A DNA stretch of 37,091 nucleotides from a virus: the IMG/VR virus record IMGVR_UViG_3300021517_000012, positions 1-37,091 of that record. One strand, written 5' to 3'. A program made the translations under genes and the position numbers. Under the pieces are notes generated by a model. It did not search any database. It was not told where the DNA came from and was given only the letters and a program-made list of their open reading frames with translations. Positions within the stretch are counted from its first letter, which is position 1. Each line of letters opens with the position of its first letter. Shown here one piece after another: positions 22,740 to 30,201 of this stretch.

Positions 22740-23491
22740 GCTTGCCTCCCTTGTATCTCCTTCCATGCCTGCATGATATTCAGGCATGACCGACGAAACG
22801 CCTCATAGGGGGCATCAGCACCGGCTCCACCATCTCCCCAGGCACGGCCGTCAAACTCCTGAATCGTGGGCCAGTACCCACGCAGCGATGTTTTCGAGCT
22901 ATCCCAAAAGGCACAAAATCGCGTCGCCATTTTTTGCATCATGTTTCCGTCGACGCTGATTACATGCAGGTGAGAGCGGAATAAATCGCGTTGGTTCGCT
23001 TTCCGCTTCCGGTGATAGCCACCGGCAAGAGCCATCTGCTCTTGCGGACTACCGCCAAGCAGGTGTACCGGCCAGCCATGAAACTCCCAAACTGGTACGG
23101 CCGTGCCACCGTGATTGGTTGGTACACTGTAGCCTAGGCGAACCTCTTTGCCGCCTATCATACGGGGCAACCGGGCAACACCGCCAACCACTTTGGGGAT
23201 GAGCATGATTACATTAACGTACTGGGTGGCTTGCTCTGCCCAATCCAGGACTTCGGACAATTGCTCTGGTTGCTCCCAATCCAGCACCGAAGCCATGTGT
23301 GGACGGTGCTGCGCCAGAGCTGCCATATAAGCATCCCGGTTGGGCTTCTTCCAATCCTGGTCAGCAAAGTGCAGGGGGCCATAGACAGTATCCGGCAACT
23401 GTGCGCCATAAAGAAAGCCTGCATCTCTGGCGATTTCATAAAAGCGCGGATTACCACCGCCGCAGTAGATTAGTTCAATTGCAGTCGCCAT
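22736..23491 (-). CDS. DUF6610-like protein
   Basis: 251 residues from ATG 23491 (MATAIELIYCGGGNPRFYEI). Blocks such as FYEIARDAGFLYGAQLPDTV, FADQDWKKPNRDAYMAALAQ, HRPHMASVLDWEQPEQLSEV, RLGYSVPTNHGGTAVPVWEF, HGWPVHLLGGSPQEQM and VISVDGN match what I recall as DUF6610. The alternating strand-helix pattern looks like a TIM barrel, and the asp/gly-rich loops resemble tRNA-guanine-transglycosylase relatives; that resemblance is speculative. In this modification-rich island a base-exchange or nucleic-acid role is attractive. It overlaps the GNAT gene by 22 bases. Confidence 0.6.
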   Translation of the reverse strand: MATAIELIYCGGGNPRFYEIARDAGFLYGAQLPDTVYGPLHFADQDWKKPNRDAYMAALAQHRPHMASVLDWEQPEQLSEVLDWAEQATQYVNVIMLIPKVVGGVARLPRMIGGKEVRLGYSVPTNHGGTAVPVWEFHGWPVHLLGGSPQEQMALAGGYHRKRKANQRDLFRSHLHVISVDGNMMQKMATRFCAFWDSSKTSLRGYWPTIQEFDGRAWGDGGAGADAPYEAFRRSCLNIMQAWKEIQGRQA

Positions 23492-23802
23492 AGGTTCAGC
23501 ACACGGCCGTTCTTGGTGGTTTCCTGCCCTTCCAGAACAAAGCCCATTCTCTTGTACCAATCATTCGCCCGCAGGTTAGCCGGGCATTTAGCAAAAAGGT
23601 TGGTCGCTCCTGGCAGAGAGGCCAGTCGGGTTAGCATCGCCGCGCCAATGCCCTGCCCCTGACGGCCGTGCTGTACAATGATTTCCCGAATGGTCAGTTG
23701 CCCATCACGCCGCAGGTGGAAGTGACACATCCCCCCATCCACCAGCAGTAATTCGCCCTGTTCGTTGGATTCGTTTAGCGTCTCGAAGATCATGCTTGCC
23801 AT
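23470..23802 (-). CDS. GNAT-family N-acetyltransferase
   Basis: 110 residues, MASMIFETLNESNEQGEL; a start at the next Met (23793) is also possible. The acetyl-CoA motif A is IREIIVQHGRQGQGIGAAML at ~38-57 (Q/R-x-x-G-x-G), followed by the C-terminal ANDWYKRMGFVLEG typical of motif B. Transfers an acyl group from CoA to an amine of unknown substrate. It is short for the fold (usually ~140-150), so the N-terminal strand may be reduced. Confidence 0.85.
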   Translation of the reverse strand: MASMIFETLNESNEQGELLLVDGGMCHFHLRRDGQLTIREIIVQHGRQGQGIGAAMLTRLASLPGATNLFAKCPANLRANDWYKRMGFVLEGQETTKNGRVLNLWRLQLN

Positions 23803-23823
23803 CCTTCTATCAGTGGATTCGGG

Positions 23824-24102
23824 TCACGGCCGTATCTCCAAATAACCGGCAATGCTGGCAGCATCCACCGCTTCCTCGAGGCCAACAACAAGATCGCCAA
23901 TGACTTTGTTCACAGAATCTATCGGACTTGCCCCGTATTTTTGACGGGTCTTCATGTTGTGAGCGCGAAGGCTTGCCGCCGCTTCTGCTACCGGCCGTAT
24001 TGCCGCAATCTCTGCCTCAAGTTGGCCGATAATTTCCACCGCGCTTTGGTGGGCACGGCCGTCTACGCTATCTATGTATTGTTTTTGTTTAGATGTGTAC
24101 AT
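23824..24102 (-). CDS. Small helical hypothetical protein
   Basis: 92 residues, MYTSKQKQYIDSVDGRAHQS, SD AGGAG. Helical with Ala-rich coil (LEAEIAAIRPVAEAAASLRA) and ending EIRP within ACGGCCGTGA. No family recognised. It directly follows the C5 methyltransferase. Confidence 0.5.
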   Translation of the reverse strand: MYTSKQKQYIDSVDGRAHQSAVEIIGQLEAEIAAIRPVAEAAASLRAHNMKTRQKYGASPIDSVNKVIGDLVVGLEEAVDAASIAGYLEIRP

Positions 24103-24111
24103 TGTTGCTCC

Positions 24112-25926
24112 TTACAACAGCGTCGCCACGCAACGCTCCAATAATAGTTCCTCGGCAATGGGCGTAACCGCATTGCCGTATTGCCGCACCTGCTCCCGCT
24201 TGTTACCTAGAACGATATATTCGTTATCGAAAGCCATCCCCCGGCCAATCTCGCCCGGCTCCAACATGCGGAAGCCACAGTCCTCAACTCGTATTTCCTG
24301 CCCCGGCTGCACCAGCGCGTGGCGGTCAGTCGTTGTCACCGTGCCCATCTCCCGGTCAACCGGCCGCTCATTGCCATTCGCCCCGTAGTAGCTGAGGGTG
24401 AATGGGACAACAAGGCCGTGATGGTTGCCACCGGCCGCAAAGGTGGCGAGAGGATCATCCACGCCTTTGGGGAGAGCCATGCCGTTGGTTGTTCCGTGCA
24501 AACTGGCGATGAAGGGCATAACCAATGCCTGCCCATTCTCCGTATGGAAAGTACGGAGAGGTTCGTCCACTCCCTTCGCCGGGCCTTCCTGGTTGGCATA
24601 CCCCAGGAGGAAGGGTGGTATCACCAACCCGTGATGGTCTTGCGCTGTCACGGTTGCCAGAGCCTCATCAACCGCCTTGCTATAGCCAGGGCTGTAGTTG
24701 ATGGTCAGGAAAGGTGGCAACGTTACCGCCAGTTTCTCGCTTGTTGTTTGTGTCGGCAAAGCCCCATCCACCCCCCGCACAATGTCGTCGTAATAGTTGA
24801 CACTGGTCAGAAACGGCGGAGTAACAACGGCCGTACTCTGGCGCGTTGTCTGGGTGGCCAGGGCCTCGTCAACCGGCCGGGGCAGCCGTTCGCCATCGGT
24901 GAACAATGTCTCAACGGTGAAGGGCAGCATGAGCAACGCGGCCGTACTTGCTGTTGTTTGGGTGGGCAGGGATGCCCGGAAGAGGGGCACACTCCGATTG
25001 TTGTGGCCGTGTGTGTAGGCCAGGTCAACCACCAGGTGCTGCCCGGCAAACATCTCCAGCCCACGCTGGATGCGTTGCAGAGTGCGCTCCTTAAGCGGCC
25101 GTGCCCGGTCACCAATACGCTCGGCTGGTAAACACCAATCAATGGCATTGGCGGCGGCGTAGTAGTAGGGCGTAATCTCCTGCCCGCAATGCGGGCAGCG
25201 ATAGACGTACTGCGCTCCATACCTGCCCCAGCGCCAGAAGGGATCGCCTGGCCGTTTCTTCCAGCTTTGCACCGCCTCCACATTGCCATGTTGGGGGCAG
25301 TGGGCCAACGGCCGTATCTCTAAGTCCGGCTTCTTGTTCCCCCTCTTCCAGAAAACAACGTACAGCCGGTCGCGTGACTGCGGCGCAAAATCCCCATAGC
25401 GCGGGTTGGGCAACGGCCGCATGTGGGCGAACATGCTGTTGAGATAGACAACCTCATGCTCGTAACCCAGGTTGCGCATCGCCGTTAGCCAGCCATCCCA
25501 CGGCCGCCAGTGGCGGGCATCCACGACGTTTTCCACGATGATGATGTCGTAATTATGGTGTTCGGCGTATTCCGGCACGTTCCACATGGTGGCACGAGAG
25601 CGCACGGCCGAGGGGTCCACCTGCTCATCTTCAAGCAGCGAAAGCTGGCCCCGGCGACGCTTCGCGCCTTTGGCAATGGAGTGATTGGTACACTCAGGCG
25701 AAGCCAGTAATATGTTGGTTGACCAGTAACGGCCGGGGTGGACGATGCGTAAATCGGCCACGTCGTGATGGGTGTCAGGGAAATTCGAGTTGTGAGTTTC
25801 GACGGCCAGCCGCCAATGATTCATGGCAAGCTGCACATCCAGCCCCAGGCGACGCGCCCCCTGGCTGCTCCCGCCCGCCCCACAAAACATATCGGTAATT
25901 GAGAGTGTTGAACTTTTACGCGGCAT
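24112..25926 (-). CDS. C5-cytosine DNA methyltransferase with a seven-unit repeat insert
   Basis: 604 residues, MPRKSSTLSITDMFCGAGGS. It methylates carbon 5 of cytosine in DNA. Motif I FCGAGGS at 14-20; motif IV LLASPECTNHS with candidate nucleophile Cys79 (PEC instead of the usual PPC); motif VI IVENV ~130-134; motif VIII QSRDR 183-187; a zinc ribbon (C210, CPHCG 244-248); motif X QYGNAV 582-587. Between VIII and X lie about seven repeats (316-540) with the pattern VDEALATQTT...LVIPPFL. Ordinary members carry one or two such units near the target-recognition region, so this one is enlarged. Phage solo methylases protect DNA from host restriction. Confidence 0.88.
   Translation of the reverse strand: MPRKSSTLSITDMFCGAGGSSQGARRLGLDVQLAMNHWRLAVETHNSNFPDTHHDVADLRIVHPGRYWSTNILLASPECTNHSIAKGAKRRRGQLSLLEDEQVDPSAVRSRATMWNVPEYAEHHNYDIIIVENVVDARHWRPWDGWLTAMRNLGYEHEVVYLNSMFAHMRPLPNPRYGDFAPQSRDRLYVVFWKRGNKKPDLEIRPLAHCPQHGNVEAVQSWKKRPGDPFWRWGRYGAQYVYRCPHCGQEITPYYYAAANAIDWCLPAERIGDRARPLKERTLQRIQRGLEMFAGQHLVVDLAYTHGHNNRSVPLFRASLPTQTTASTAALLMLPFTVETLFTDGERLPRPVDEALATQTTRQSTAVVTPPFLTSVNYYDDIVRGVDGALPTQTTSEKLAVTLPPFLTINYSPGYSKAVDEALATVTAQDHHGLVIPPFLLGYANQEGPAKGVDEPLRTFHTENGQALVMPFIASLHGTTNGMALPKGVDDPLATFAAGGNHHGLVVPFTLSYYGANGNERPVDREMGTVTTTDRHALVQPGQEIRVEDCGFRMLEPGEIGRGMAFDNEYIVLGNKREQVRQYGNAVTPIAEELLLERCVATLL
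24307..24981 (-). repeat. Seven degenerate repeats in the C5 methyltransferase target-recognition region
   Basis: Units start near residues 316, 352, 386, 419, 453, 489 and 523, a 33-36 residue period. Consensus V-D-E-x-L-x-T-x-T-T...L-V-x-P-P-F-L. The DNA is diverged, so this is an old duplication kept at protein level. Confidence 0.8.
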
Positions 25927-26335
25927 TGGCTGCTCCTCGTGTATCCGTCCCGGTAACAGCAGCTAAAACGGCCGGAAACATCGCGTCGAAACTAGCCTGT
26001 ATCCAGGCGCGGGCTTCCGCATAACTGGCAAATTCCTTTTCTGCTCCGCCTACGTGGGCAATACACGGCCCCGCAAAGTTGGTGGCAAGCGGCGTAATCC
26101 CGCAGCGAGCCGCTATCAACTCTGATTTTAATTCCTGGACGGCCGCCAATAGAGCATCACGGTGTTGGCGCAATCGCTCCAACTCTGCCACCGTCATATT
26201 GAATGTCTCAGTAATAAACACATCCTCGTCCGTTGCCTGAACAGGGATGGACATTTTGGGCGGACGGCCGTCTTTGCCCATTCGCCCTATATTCTCCTGG
26301 CTTATCTTAATTCGTTCTTCAAGTATCGCCTTCAC
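25916..26335 (-). CDS. Hypothetical protein upstream of the C5 methyltransferase
   Basis: 139 residues, MKAILEERIKISQENIGRMG. First half coiled-coil-like (MTVAELERLRQHRDALLAAV), second half Ala-rich helix (YAEARAWIQASFDAMFPAVL). Its stop lies just inside the methyltransferase start, so the two are coupled. No family recognised; a partner subunit is possible but unproven. Confidence 0.5.
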   Translation of the reverse strand: MKAILEERIKISQENIGRMGKDGRPPKMSIPVQATDEDVFITETFNMTVAELERLRQHRDALLAAVQELKSELIAARCGITPLATNFAGPCIAHVGGAEKEFASYAEARAWIQASFDAMFPAVLAAVTGTDTRGAANAA

Positions 26336-26336
26336 C

Positions 26337-26990
26337 TTACACCTCCAACGGCAGCCGCAACGTGCGCGGCCCTGCTATATCAATCTCATTCCAATTCCAA
26401 TCTGGTTCCGGCAATCGCCAGCACCAGCCATATTTACCCGATGGCCCAGGCACGGCCGTACCTGCTTCATCCGTATACATCGGCTCCGCCCCCGCCAGTT
26501 TGTAGATAGTTCCCCGGTGCAGAGCTGGATCGTGGTAGCTGATGACCAGCCGAATGTGATAGGGCTTGTCCAGATAGACCGGCGGCCAGAGGGAAACGCG
26601 GTCGCGCTGCACCCGCGCCAGCACTTCATGGATAAACCAGGTGGCAACGGTTGGCCGGAAGATGCCGCGCCGGTCAGTGAAGCCGGGTACGCGTCGCCGT
26701 GATGCCCAATACCCACCTGGTTGCAACTCCGGCGCAATCCAGATACGGCACAGGTCTACTACTTGCCACTGTGTTGGCAGGCCATCGTAGCCCCACCACC
26801 CTCTGTTTTTGGTGGCATGGGGTAAACCAACCATCATCAAGCCAGCGCGCAAGCCGTTGATGGTGAGGACGTAAACCATCGGCCGTGCCTGGTTGTGTAC
26901 GGGCTGGTGCAAACAGTGATGCGCGGTGACGGTCTGCTGCGCCCAATGCAGATCGGCTTTAGTGCCGAGGGTAATGGCTAACTGGTGCAT
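26337..26990 (-). CDS. Possible Mom-like / GNAT-fold acyltransferase
   Basis: 217 residues from ATG 26990 (MHQLAITLGTKADLHWAQQT). Conserved-looking features: VTAHHCLHQPV near the start, YVLTINGLRAGLMMVGLPHA (a strand pair as in GNAT cofactor sites), WQVVDLCRIWIAPELQPGG, and LVISYHDPALHRGTIYKLAG. The last resembles the S[YF].DP..GH.G.[IV]Y.A motif of Mom-type DNA adenine modifiers. I recall similar phage proteins of unknown function, so the family is probably real but the activity is inference. Neighbouring methylases and PAPS-reductase-like genes fit a DNA-modification role. Confidence 0.45.
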   Translation of the reverse strand: MHQLAITLGTKADLHWAQQTVTAHHCLHQPVHNQARPMVYVLTINGLRAGLMMVGLPHATKNRGWWGYDGLPTQWQVVDLCRIWIAPELQPGGYWASRRRVPGFTDRRGIFRPTVATWFIHEVLARVQRDRVSLWPPVYLDKPYHIRLVISYHDPALHRGTIYKLAGAEPMYTDEAGTAVPGPSGKYGWCWRLPEPDWNWNEIDIAGPRTLRLPLEV

Positions 26991-27187
26991 TGTTGTTCTG
27001 CAATCACGGTGGCAACATGGATACAAGAGGTTGTGCCCAACTCTCCAATAACCTTGCTCCGGCCAAGTTGATTACTAATGACCCAAGCAATGGCAGCCTG
27101 AACCGAATACCATTTGGGTGTTGCCAGCCGCCTCTCCACTTCGATAAAAACCCGGTAGTGGGTAATCGCATAGAGTTCAATACCCAT
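26978..27187 (-). CDS. Small hypothetical protein
   Basis: 69 residues, MGIELYAITHYRVFIEVERR, SD GGTGGAG. Alpha/beta, with a helix AWVISNQLGRSKVIGELG and a Cys-rich end (SCIHVATVIAEQQCTS). It overlaps the next gene by 13 bases in another frame. No family recognised. Confidence 0.45.
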   Translation of the reverse strand: MGIELYAITHYRVFIEVERRLATPKWYSVQAAIAWVISNQLGRSKVIGELGTTSCIHVATVIAEQQCTS

Positions 27188-27748
27188 CTACAAATGCTCC
27201 ACCTGCCAGCCATAGCGCACGGCCAGGGCATCGGCTACCACCTTGCGGTGGCAAGTCTCAGGATTCGGGCAGACGCACAACAGAATGACCGGCGCAACCT
27301 GCATCATCGCGGCAACCTTCGCACCGCCTGTTTCGATGTCGGCGATCCGGATGCCTTCCTCGGAGTTGTAATTGACATTGCCCAGGCTGCGAAGGTAGAC
27401 GTACCTATTTCCGAGAACGATGCTCAGGTTGCCCCCATTCCAAACCGGGTTGCGGGAGTGCGGGCTATAACGAATATCCACCAGTACCGCGCCTAGACGC
27501 TTCAAGTGGTCATACAGCGTTTGGGGGTGTTGCTTTTGGTAGCCGAAGGTGTAGAGAGTTACCGGCAGCTCTCGATCCAACTGCTCATCAATCCACCCTT
27601 TCGCCAGGGCGGTTACCACGTCACAATCTTCGTGTTGTAATTTCTTCCGCGAGATTCCGCTTTGGTTGGGGACGATTGCGACGTACCCGGAAAATGTGCC
27701 GGGTTTGATATAGACCGCCTTCTCCCGATAGATCAATGTTTCGTTCAC
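27188..27748 (-). CDS. DUF488-family protein
   Basis: 186 residues from GTG 27748 (MNETLIYREKAVYIKPGTFS). From ~65 it matches DUF488: PVTLYTFGYQKQHPQTLYDH, LVDIRYSPHSRNPVW, RYVYLRSLGNVNY and the C-terminal VILLCVCPNPETCHRKVVAD, whose Cys and His pair is typical. Members are short proteins of unknown enzymology, often next to mobile or defence genes. The N-terminal ~60 residues are extra. GTGA-coupled to the PAPS-reductase-like gene above. Confidence 0.8.
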   Translation of the reverse strand: MNETLIYREKAVYIKPGTFSGYVAIVPNQSGISRKKLQHEDCDVVTALAKGWIDEQLDRELPVTLYTFGYQKQHPQTLYDHLKRLGAVLVDIRYSPHSRNPVWNGGNLSIVLGNRYVYLRSLGNVNYNSEEGIRIADIETGGAKVAAMMQVAPVILLCVCPNPETCHRKVVADALAVRYGWQVEHL

Positions 27749-28722
27749 AGTTCTGCCTCCACAATATCGGCCAGCCTTCTCGATTCCTCGAAAAGCACGA
27801 CATCTGCAATTGCATCCGGGTTATCACGCAACTCCGACGGCCGTTCGTCGGCCGCCCACTTCGCCCATACCTCAGCCACCAGGACGGCGGGCAACAGGCC
27901 GCGCATGACGATGTAATCTGTCATCCGGCCGTCATGCCCCCACAACCCCTTGATGGTTTTCAGGTTGGGCGAAGCGTGGGCTTCCAGGATGACAATGCGC
28001 CACAACTCATCGGGGAGCAATTCGTCTATCTCTTCTGGGTGCATCGAAGCACAGAAGGTACAGGAAGATTTGCCCGGCAGTGGCAACCCGGCGGCCGTGA
28101 TGGCCTCCTCGCAGTCCTGCCGCGTCATTCCTAGATATTGCAATGGATAAATGAACAGGTCTTTGCCTCGCGCACTGTTGGTTGGCCTGGCACTAAAACG
28201 GGCGTTGCGGTGCCCTTCGCCACAGTCGTAACCCACCAGCCGATAACACGGCCGTTCCCCGTACCGCGCCGTCACCCACCGGTCAATCTCCGCGCCCTTG
28301 TACTTCAGGCTGCAACTGTGATTGCGTCGGTAGGAGATGCTGGGCAGCATCCGATTCGCCAGACAGTTCCCCGCCAGACTTCGATACTCAAAGTGTTTGG
28401 CCTGCCGCTTCATCTCATACCAGACAAAGGTGATGGGCGGGAAGCCAACGTCAGTCAACCACTTCTCCAAAATCGGGATGTACTGATAAAAGCGGCGATG
28501 CTCATTGCCAAATTCCCCCTGCCCCACCAGCGCGGTCACGATGGCATCCGGCACCACTGCGGCACGGTGCAACTCGACGAGTAGCGCGACGGAATCCGTG
28601 CCAACGCCATTGGAGACAATGACCGGCGCATCATCCAACGGGCCATCAATACGGCCGTTGGTGATGCTGTAATTGAACAGCACCCGCTTGTCCAGGAGAA
28701 ATTGCTGCTTAACCCTGTTCAT
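27745..28722 (-). CDS. PAPS-reductase / ATP-pyrophosphatase-like protein 1
   Basis: 325 residues from ATG 28722 (MNRVKQQFLLDKRVLFNYSI), SD AGGAG. The ATP-binding PP-loop is VSNGVGTDSVALLVEL at ~36-51 (S-x-G-x-D-S). Cys motifs SCSLKYKG and SSCTFCASMHPEE follow, as in PAPS reductases and DndC-type proteins; they may ligate iron-sulfur or zinc. LPDELWRIVILEAHA and the end RRLADIVEAEL. The family adenylates a substrate for sulfur or nucleotide transfer; phage members have unknown substrates. Its end resembles that of the second paralogue (RSLADIVEGDL). Confidence 0.75.
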   Translation of the reverse strand: MNRVKQQFLLDKRVLFNYSITNGRIDGPLDDAPVIVSNGVGTDSVALLVELHRAAVVPDAIVTALVGQGEFGNEHRRFYQYIPILEKWLTDVGFPPITFVWYEMKRQAKHFEYRSLAGNCLANRMLPSISYRRNHSCSLKYKGAEIDRWVTARYGERPCYRLVGYDCGEGHRNARFSARPTNSARGKDLFIYPLQYLGMTRQDCEEAITAAGLPLPGKSSCTFCASMHPEEIDELLPDELWRIVILEAHASPNLKTIKGLWGHDGRMTDYIVMRGLLPAVLVAEVWAKWAADERPSELRDNPDAIADVVLFEESRRLADIVEAEL

Positions 28723-28970
28723 TGCCGTTGCTCCTGTGCTACACAAACCTTTCCAAATTCATCAACATATTCTCCTGGCCCGTGCCCGCTCCGAGGGTGT
28801 TTGGGTGTGCCCGCGAACCGGTTGTAAAACAACTCCTTTGACCCTGCGGGGCGTGTGAAAAACATCCCCCACCCGGCTGAATCGTATGTCCACAACCATT
28901 CCTGCTGGTGAGCAACAGTTATTTTGGGAAAGAACCCGGCTTGAGATGGTTGATGTTTGGTTCTGCTCAT
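28719..28970 (-). CDS. Small hypothetical protein between the two PAPS-reductase-like genes
   Basis: 83 residues, MSRTKHQPSQAGFFPKITVA. Trp/Phe-rich centre (EWLWTYDSAGWGMFFTRPAG) and a Gly/Pro linker. ATGA overlaps at both ends place it firmly in one translation unit with its neighbours, hinting at a shared task. No family recognised. Confidence 0.5.
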   Translation of the reverse strand: MSRTKHQPSQAGFFPKITVAHQQEWLWTYDSAGWGMFFTRPAGSKELFYNRFAGTPKHPRSGHGPGEYVDEFGKVCVAQEQRQ

Positions 28971-29950
28971 AGATCGCCTTCCACAATGTCGGCCAATGAA
29001 CGGCCGTGCTTAAACGTAGACCCACCTTCTTCTTCCATCTGGCGATAGGTTGCATATAGCTCCGGGTGATGCTTCGCCCCATTGCGGATGTCGTTGTCAC
29101 TTGCCAGGACGCACAGGGCACAGCTTAACCGTTGGTTGCCAAAGACATAGGCGGGGTGGCAGGGCCAGCCGTCCAGGGCTTCCGCCTCACGGCCGTCGGC
29201 ATACAATGCCCGTCGTGTTTCCAGGTCGGCCGCAGACGTGCCGCAGGCTGCCCATACGTCATCAATTGACCAATCGAAAATCGGATACCAGTTGATGCCC
29301 AACCGCTGCTCCGGGTTGCGGTAAGCCAGCGCATCCTCAAGGGAAAGGTTGACCAGGGCTTTGGCGGTGATTTGCTCCCGCATGTGCAGTGGGTTTTTCT
29401 TCTCTCTGGTCTTGCTCTCGGCGGCGCGGATGCCCTCGGCGCTGATGACGATCCGGTGCTGGCGATAAACCTTATCGGCCTGGTTCGTTTTGTGGTGTGC
29501 GGTGCAATAGCGACTGGAGGCTGAGGGCCAGAATGGAGCGAGGTGCGCGTCCACGTCGCGGTAAACCTTGTCCGCCTGGCTGCGCTTCTGGTCGGCCGTG
29601 CAATAACGGCTGGCAGAAGAAGGCCAGAAGGGTTTGCCGGTGCCGCGCAACTTCTCCATGCGGTCAGCAATCTCCTGCACCAGATCGCCTTGCGGCCGAT
29701 TGACTACCACCAGGGGCAGACCATTCTCGTGGGCGATACGCTCCACGTGGCCGGGTGTCTGCGGCCATTCAGCCCGGCCCAGGTCCATGTGCAAGGCGAA
29801 GATGCCGCCCGCCCAGCCGCGCTCCTGGTGCAGGCGGCCGAGGGTGTTAGCCATTGCCTGCCCATCCTTGCCACCGGAAATGTTCACAGCCAGCGTTGCC
29901 CCCTGGCGCATGGCGGTGTCAATGATGGGTGGGACGGTGATGGATTTCAC
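28967..29950 (-). CDS. PAPS-reductase-like protein 2 with an internal duplication
   Basis: 327 residues from GTG 29950 (MKSITVPPIIDTAMRQG), chosen because GGAGGG lies before it and it overlaps the upstream stop (GTGA). PP-loop NISGGKDGQAMANTLGRL at ~23-40 (S-G-G-K-D). Downstream, a 32-residue unit is present twice: PFWPSSASRYCTADQKRSQ at 107 and PFWPSASSRYCTAHHKTNQ at 139, each followed by ADKVYR. Normally a single copy of this Cys-Lys motif is present. A C-terminal Cys pair SCALCVLASDNDIRNGAKHH follows. Predicted to activate a substrate with ATP; the substrate is unknown. Confidence 0.75.
   Translation of the reverse strand: MKSITVPPIIDTAMRQGATLAVNISGGKDGQAMANTLGRLHQERGWAGGIFALHMDLGRAEWPQTPGHVERIAHENGLPLVVVNRPQGDLVQEIADRMEKLRGTGKPFWPSSASRYCTADQKRSQADKVYRDVDAHLAPFWPSASSRYCTAHHKTNQADKVYRQHRIVISAEGIRAAESKTREKKNPLHMREQITAKALVNLSLEDALAYRNPEQRLGINWYPIFDWSIDDVWAACGTSAADLETRRALYADGREAEALDGWPCHPAYVFGNQRLSCALCVLASDNDIRNGAKHHPELYATYRQMEEEGGSTFKHGRSLADIVEGDL
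29462..29632 (-). repeat. 96-bp tandem duplication in PAPS-reductase-like gene 2
   Basis: Codons 107-131 (29632-29558) and 139-163 (29536-29462) encode nearly the same 25 residues. Period is 96 bases, so reading frame is kept. Residue identity is high (about 20 of 25), suggesting a fairly recent event. Confidence 0.8.
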
Positions 29951-30201
29951 AGCCGTCCCTCCGTCCAGATAAAGTCCGCTTTTGTGTATTGCTGCGCTAC
30001 TTTCCACAAGGCATAACATTGCGGGCAGTTCACCTTTGCGCGGGCGGGTGCAGTGGCAGACGATTGATTGACTGACGGGTGTGGATCGTTTCCATCCATA
30101 CCGCAAAGGGTTGCGTGGTTGCCTGTTGTATCAGGCAGATGAATAGTAATTGCAGTGATTCTGCCTTCGGTGGTGGCTATCGCAACAAATCTGTTGTTCA
30201 C
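29947..30201 (-). CDS. Small hypothetical protein with a Cys pair
   Basis: 84 residues from GTG 30201 (MNNRFVAIATTEGRITAITI). N-terminal beta strands, C-terminal NCPQCYALWKVAQQYTK with CxxC plus an earlier TLCGMDG, a possible zinc site. Both ends are GTGA junctions (GGAGGAGCGGCCGTGA upstream). No family recognised. Confidence 0.55.
   Translation of the reverse strand: MNNRFVAIATTEGRITAITIHLPDTTGNHATLCGMDGNDPHPSVNQSSATAPARAKVNCPQCYALWKVAQQYTKADFIWTEGRL

Noticed and set aside
24319-25131. A 270-codon plus-strand open frame over the C5 methyltransferase
   Set aside because: It lies antisense to a gene with clear catalytic motifs, has no SD or recognisable domain, and reflects codon bias of the GC-rich coding strand.
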